DNA of 64,000 nt from Paralvinella palmiformis. Lineage: Eukaryota; Annelida; Polychaeta; Terebellida; Alvinellidae. Positions 59,966 through 64,000 of the stretch are shown here, piece after piece (within the stretch, counting starts at the first letter, position 1; each line of letters starts with the position of its first letter). Below the pieces are notes generated by a model. That model was given only the letters and a program-made list of their open reading frames with translations, searched no databases and was not told where the DNA came from. Where the stretch lies: NCBI GenBank assembly GCA_025642065.1, contig JAODUP010000034.1, positions 124,001 to 188,000 of the forward strand. Direction: 5' to 3'. The position numbers and the translations under genes are program-made.

Positions 59966-61510
59966 ATGACAGCCACCCACCCGAGGTTTCATATCGGAAC
60001 GATAGATAATGAATTAACGTTTCCAATACGTCACGTTGAAGTATTTTGCACACGGACACTCGTTTATCATCCGCACGCCCAACGATTGGAGAATGACCTT
60101 GCCACAAACACAGTGGAACGCAATCACTCTACTCCAGATGGTATCTAACAACGAGCTGAACTGTGTACAGGAACCGCATGGGATAATTATGATGAGAACA
60201 ATGAAACACAATCAGGCAGTGGTACGCTGCATGATACAGTTGGTATTTGTTATCAACATATCGGTCCTACAGTCAGACAGCAGCTACCAGATTAGGCAGA
60301 TACCCGAGCACAAGCACGTAAGGTTGACCATGTCCTTAGGCGAAACACCCATGTGGAAAGGCTGGACTTCATTGCTGGTGGAAGATATATTGCCTACTCA
60401 AAGGATATCCTATATGGACAATCTAAGGCCCCCCCCCCAACAGACTCGATATTGTTGCCGAGACACTCCGCGTGTCACAAAGAGTAGCTAATGAATGTGG
60501 TGATCCATATGCAGTTGTCCTACACTGACTTAGCAATTGCCAGGCCAGCCAGGCAGATGATATTCAACTTGTTTGTGCTATTAAAATAAATATGTGTCAT
60601 GTGTCATAATCTAACAATGCTGCTAATGTCATGTAATGTTCAACATTCTTATATGCACATTTTTAGTAATTGAATATTTTTTACACTAACATATGCAAGA
60701 TATAGTTTTCCACATTCTTCACTTCCGCCGATTTCTTGAAGATACAGAACCCTTATCAGAACGTCTTCAATCCATGATCCTGGAAGCTGGTAACAAGCCA
60801 ACTCCAAAGTTCTTGCAAGCTGTAGAGTCCAATGAAGACTATCTCAGCTTGATGAGAGCATATTCTGAATATATAGAATGTACATACCTTGGTGATATGT
60901 GTCCAATCGTCTTTGCAGGGTATCGACCAAATTACGCGAGATGGATGGTCAGATTCTATCTGAATTTGGTGAATATGGAAAACAGTCATCTAGGTATACG
61001 CCACATCCTCCAGAATGGTGATATTTCTTCAAGAACTTCACGTCGGCATTCATTAACAAAGGCAAACTTAAGCCATGCAAGTTGATGAACAAGGGTGCCA
61101 ATGTCGAAGTATTCACCACTTCTTTGGGCACCACCACTGATCTCTCAAATGAAGTGTTCGCTGGGTTGGAAATGTTTGTTTGTGGGATGAATGGGAAAGC
61201 TCATATGAACAATGTGGATGACGTACGATATGCCTATTTCCAACAGCATTATGCACCTAAGGGAAACGACTACCCATTGGAGAAAATCAAAGGTTTTAAT
61301 CATTGTAGTATACCACCGTGTAAGGCTGTTCTGAAGAATCAGATTCTACGAGCGAACTATATATGACATATATCTGGAAGAATGCAACTCTCAGCAACCC
61401 CACAGTATAACGACCAGAAGGGCATGGCTGGATTCTGATCGACGGGTCTTATCAAATCAAGTGGTTTGATTGCGATCAAATACCACATAGTATATGTCAA
61501 GTGATGTAAC
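59966..61510 (+). pseudogene. Decayed large multicopy ORF (invertebrate family, unknown role)
   Basis: Readable pieces in order: RVANECGDPYAVVLH then YTDLAIARPARQMIFNLF (60465-60590, one frameshift), VFHILHFRRFLED (60700), YLSLMRAYSEYIECTYLGD and PNYARWMVRFYLNLVNME (60840-60980), SLGTTTDLSNEVFAGLEMFV and DVRYAYFQQHYAPKGNDYPL (61125-61290), IPPCKAVLKNQILRANY, TYIWKNATLSNP, and GHGWILIDGSYQIKW (61415-61460). The order matches a long protein family I remember from corals, molluscs and lancelets that exists in many copies and often beside mobile elements; its biochemical role is unknown to me. Several frameshifts and a stop show that this copy is dead. It is not a known host gene. Confidence 0.5.
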
Positions 61511-62239
61511 TAGATGGTCTTTTGAATGAAGATGAGGTCAACATCGATGGTAGCAAAATGTTCTAATGCATAGGTTTCTTTTGAACCACCGCAAATTACT
61601 ACTGGATGTAATCAACAAGTGAAACCCAGGAGTTAGTTTTTGGCATGATTATAACAGACGTTTAAGGTTAAAATGGCGGGGTTATCACGGTATTATCGTT
61701 CAGCGGACCCCTATAAATCCCACAATGCAAAGCGCGCTTGGTTTGTTTTGGTTTTTGACGTCATCATGTAATGGGTCTAGTTGGATATATTATAATATCT
61801 TTGCATTTTATACTTAAGTTATTAAACACGATCCCACATTATTTAACTCGTGTAGAGTTGTTGGTATAATCCCCCAAGTAAGCTACACGACATTATTCGG
61901 CAATGTACCAGAGCTGATTACCTCAAGTTTGCTCGTATTGTTCATGCGCAAAGAAGAAAGTGCCGGAGCTTCAGATGCAGCAGAGTGGGTCCAATCCAAT
62001 TTTAACAGCCGTTTTTAAATATAAACCTTAAATAGTTAGATCTAGATGCAAAATAATTCATACCAATTGAGGTATATCGGACAATCGACTATCCCCATGT
62101 TAATGGTATGCTTGGAATAATTGACGCTCCTGGTTTTCGGGTTTTTTAGTTCCGCGTTGCTGTCTTCTGTGAGACTATGAACATGCCCCTTTTTTAATAA
62201 ATCTTGGTCAATGTTCGCAAACATCACATATTACGATAT

Positions 62240-64000
62240 TGGCGGGGAAAACGACACTTTACTGAAACCCAATTGCAGGATATTGCTGATTTACAAGAGG
62301 AAATTTCGAAACCACGTCGATCGAACAGTGACCAACTTTGAAAACGGCCAGACACTAACGACTACTACATCTATATAACTGCAGTAATCACGGCACGGCA
62401 ACATGCCTGAATTAATAGGAAAGGATTGGTCTTCTTCATACGAGGAGAGACTTGGATTTTATTTGAAGGCAATGACACTGTGGACATCGCAATAGGAAAA
62501 TGCCCCGGAATTCTTGTTATTTCAGTAGGTGAAGAAACATATACGCTATTACGCAGCTTGATATCGCCGAAGAGGTTGGCTGATTTATCGTTCGGTGAAC
62601 TGTGTAAATTATTATAGTCGCATTTCCAACCGAAACCAAATATGATCCTTCAACGTTATAATTTCTACTTGAACTACAGGAAGAAGGTTCAATAAATTGG
62701 TGGAACTGAAATAGTTGGCCAAGAAGTTGTCATTTTGGTCAAACAAAGGCTGGTGCGCGGCTAATTCAGTGCCGAGTTGATGCTTGAAGAAAATCTAAGG
62801 GACCGGTTAATTTGCGGGGTGACTGATCCAGTTATCCAACGACGGTTGTTGGGTCAAAATGACCTTAATTCCAAATTAAAAAGCTCTACAATTAGCCCTG
62901 ACAATAGAATCAGCTGCTGCCAATACCGCACAGTTGAAGTCGCCTGCGCATGACAATACCCCAAGTGTTGTACACAACGTGACCACGCACAAGCAAACAA
63001 CGAAGAAGCGGGATAAGAAACCACTTGCTAATAACAGAAGAAAAAAAAACATGTTTCAGATGCGGTAAAACGTAAATATTCAGCGAAAGAGTATGCCCAA
63101 TACCGCTACTGCCACAAAGAAGAGCATATCATGAGTAACTGTTTTGCAAAACAGAAAGCGGAAAAGGGGAAAGGAAACCCCACTCATCAGCTGACAGCAC
63201 CTAAGCAGAATATTACATATGGAAAGCCTGGAAAGACATATAACATGTTCAGGGTAACATTGCCACGTCATGACCCGATCACGACTCACATAGAAGTAGA
63301 CGGAAAGGCATTACTGATGGAGGTGCACACAGGTAGTACCACTCTACCAATCATCAGTGAGAAAAGGTTCAGGAACACCGACGAAACATTACACGTCCGA
63401 ATATCGAAAGCACCAAAGACAGACTTTGGACATAAAGTGGCCAGTATATGAAAATATGAGGAATCATCACTGTAAACGTAAGAGCAAGAAATGGCGTCCA
63501 ACATGATTTGCCACCGATGGTTATTCCAGGCGACGCACTAAGTTTGTTGGGTAGGAATTGGTTAGGCAGACTCGGACTGGACCCGTGGTGTTTGAGGACT
63601 CTCGTCGGCCTCTCAAGGTAGATGTGGCCAAGATCTATGTCAGTGACTCTGCTGTTCCCAAATACAATAAATAACCATCTCTGCCATATGTCATGAGATA
63701 TATAGTGAACAAAGAACTGGATAGATGATATCATAGAGCTGTAAACCAAATAACAACTTTTGACGGATATCCCATTCCCGGAATGGAAGACCTGTATGCC
63801 AAACTGGGGAAAGGTACCACATACACAAAAGATATGCGTCGCGGCTATGAGCAAATTGAGCTGCACCCGGATAATCCCAAATTCGGTACTATCAACACTC
63901 TCCAATACCTCTTCTCGTACAAGCGACTGTCGTGCGGTGTGTCACCAGCAGCAAAGAATTTCCAATGCGTCATGGACTCTCTCTTAAAGGGCATACCAAA
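62240..64000 (+). mobile_element. Ty3/gypsy retroelement, gag-protease-RT, cut by window edge
   Basis: In order: gag C-terminal part ENLRDRLICGVTDPVIQRRL (62790), a zinc-knuckle region starting CFRCGK (63055) with a second Cys/His cluster CHKEEHIMSNCF across a frame change, a retropepsin-like segment (63290-63370) in which the catalytic D-T-G reads HTG, and the RT palm start GYPIPGMEDLYAKLGKGT .. TKDMRRGYEQIELHPDN (63765-63880) with LSCGVSPAAKNFQ before the edge. The RT frame carries stops and frameshifts upstream. RNase H and integrase would lie beyond 64000. No LTR was identified on the left. The loss of the protease Asp indicates an inactive copy. Confidence 0.8.

Noticed and set aside
60036..60491. 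151-codon open frame as an independent gene
   Set aside because: It lies in the decayed large ORF region but in a frame that disagrees with the recognisable blocks immediately downstream; treated as part of the pseudogene region.

Overview
The window is AT-rich animal nuclear DNA. Its genes are split by many introns with GT..AG ends, and about half of what can be read is transposon debris. The host genes look like ordinary metazoan orthologues. The mix of CR1/Jockey-type LINEs, tRNA-headed SINEs, hAT and pogo/Tigger-type elements, a Ty3/gypsy element and SWIM/YqaJ-like first exons suggests a marine invertebrate, perhaps a mollusc. That placement is inference. No prokaryotic operon, CRISPR array or virus-sized genome is present.

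Three host genes could be rebuilt exon by exon with matching splice phases. (1) SPC24, kinetochore NDC80-complex subunit, + strand, about 5597-9810, five exons, 208 codons. (2) CEP20/FOPNL, centrosomal LisH protein, - strand, 17172 to 11934, four exons, 129 codons; it converges on SPC24. (3) ADPRH (ARH1, ADP-ribosylarginine hydrolase), + strand, 38721 to about 50549, ten coding exons, catalytic aspartates present. ADPRH ends in an unusual tail of 22-residue repeats that is reached only after a one-base frame break, and the tail contains what looks like an assembly gap-fill error. A fourth, unidentified two-exon gene may lie at about 24250-25170.

Layout: 1-1130 gypsy RNase H piece and a SWIM/YqaJ-like first exon (- strand); 1.4-5.6 kb AT-rich sequence with a hairpin and a decayed multicopy ORF; 5.6-9.9 kb SPC24 with a SINE and a deleted hAT element in its introns; 11.9-17.2 kb CEP20, whose first intron holds a MITE and a decayed hAT transposase; 18.4-24 kb three LINE pieces; 24.2-25.2 kb candidate gene; 25.6-26.4 kb a well-preserved hAT-type MITE with 8-bp target duplication; 27.5-37.7 kb SINEs, MULE, LINE, pogo and hAT remnants; 38.7-50.7 kb ADPRH with two dated insertions in introns; 51.3-53.9 kb second SWIM/YqaJ-like first exon and a pogo-type TIR element; 54-56.8 kb THAP/HTH transposase and hAT-like remnants; 57.1-58.2 kb tandem array built on a SINE; 59.9-61.5 kb decayed copy of a large multicopy ORF of unknown role; 62.2-64 kb start of a Ty3/gypsy element running off the edge.

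The three host genes do not form a pathway. Two (SPC24, CEP20) serve chromosome segregation and centrosome/cilium biology and are tail-to-tail neighbours; this may be coincidence. All calls come from reading the sequence; no alignment or database search was run, and intergenic element borders are approximate unless target duplications are quoted.
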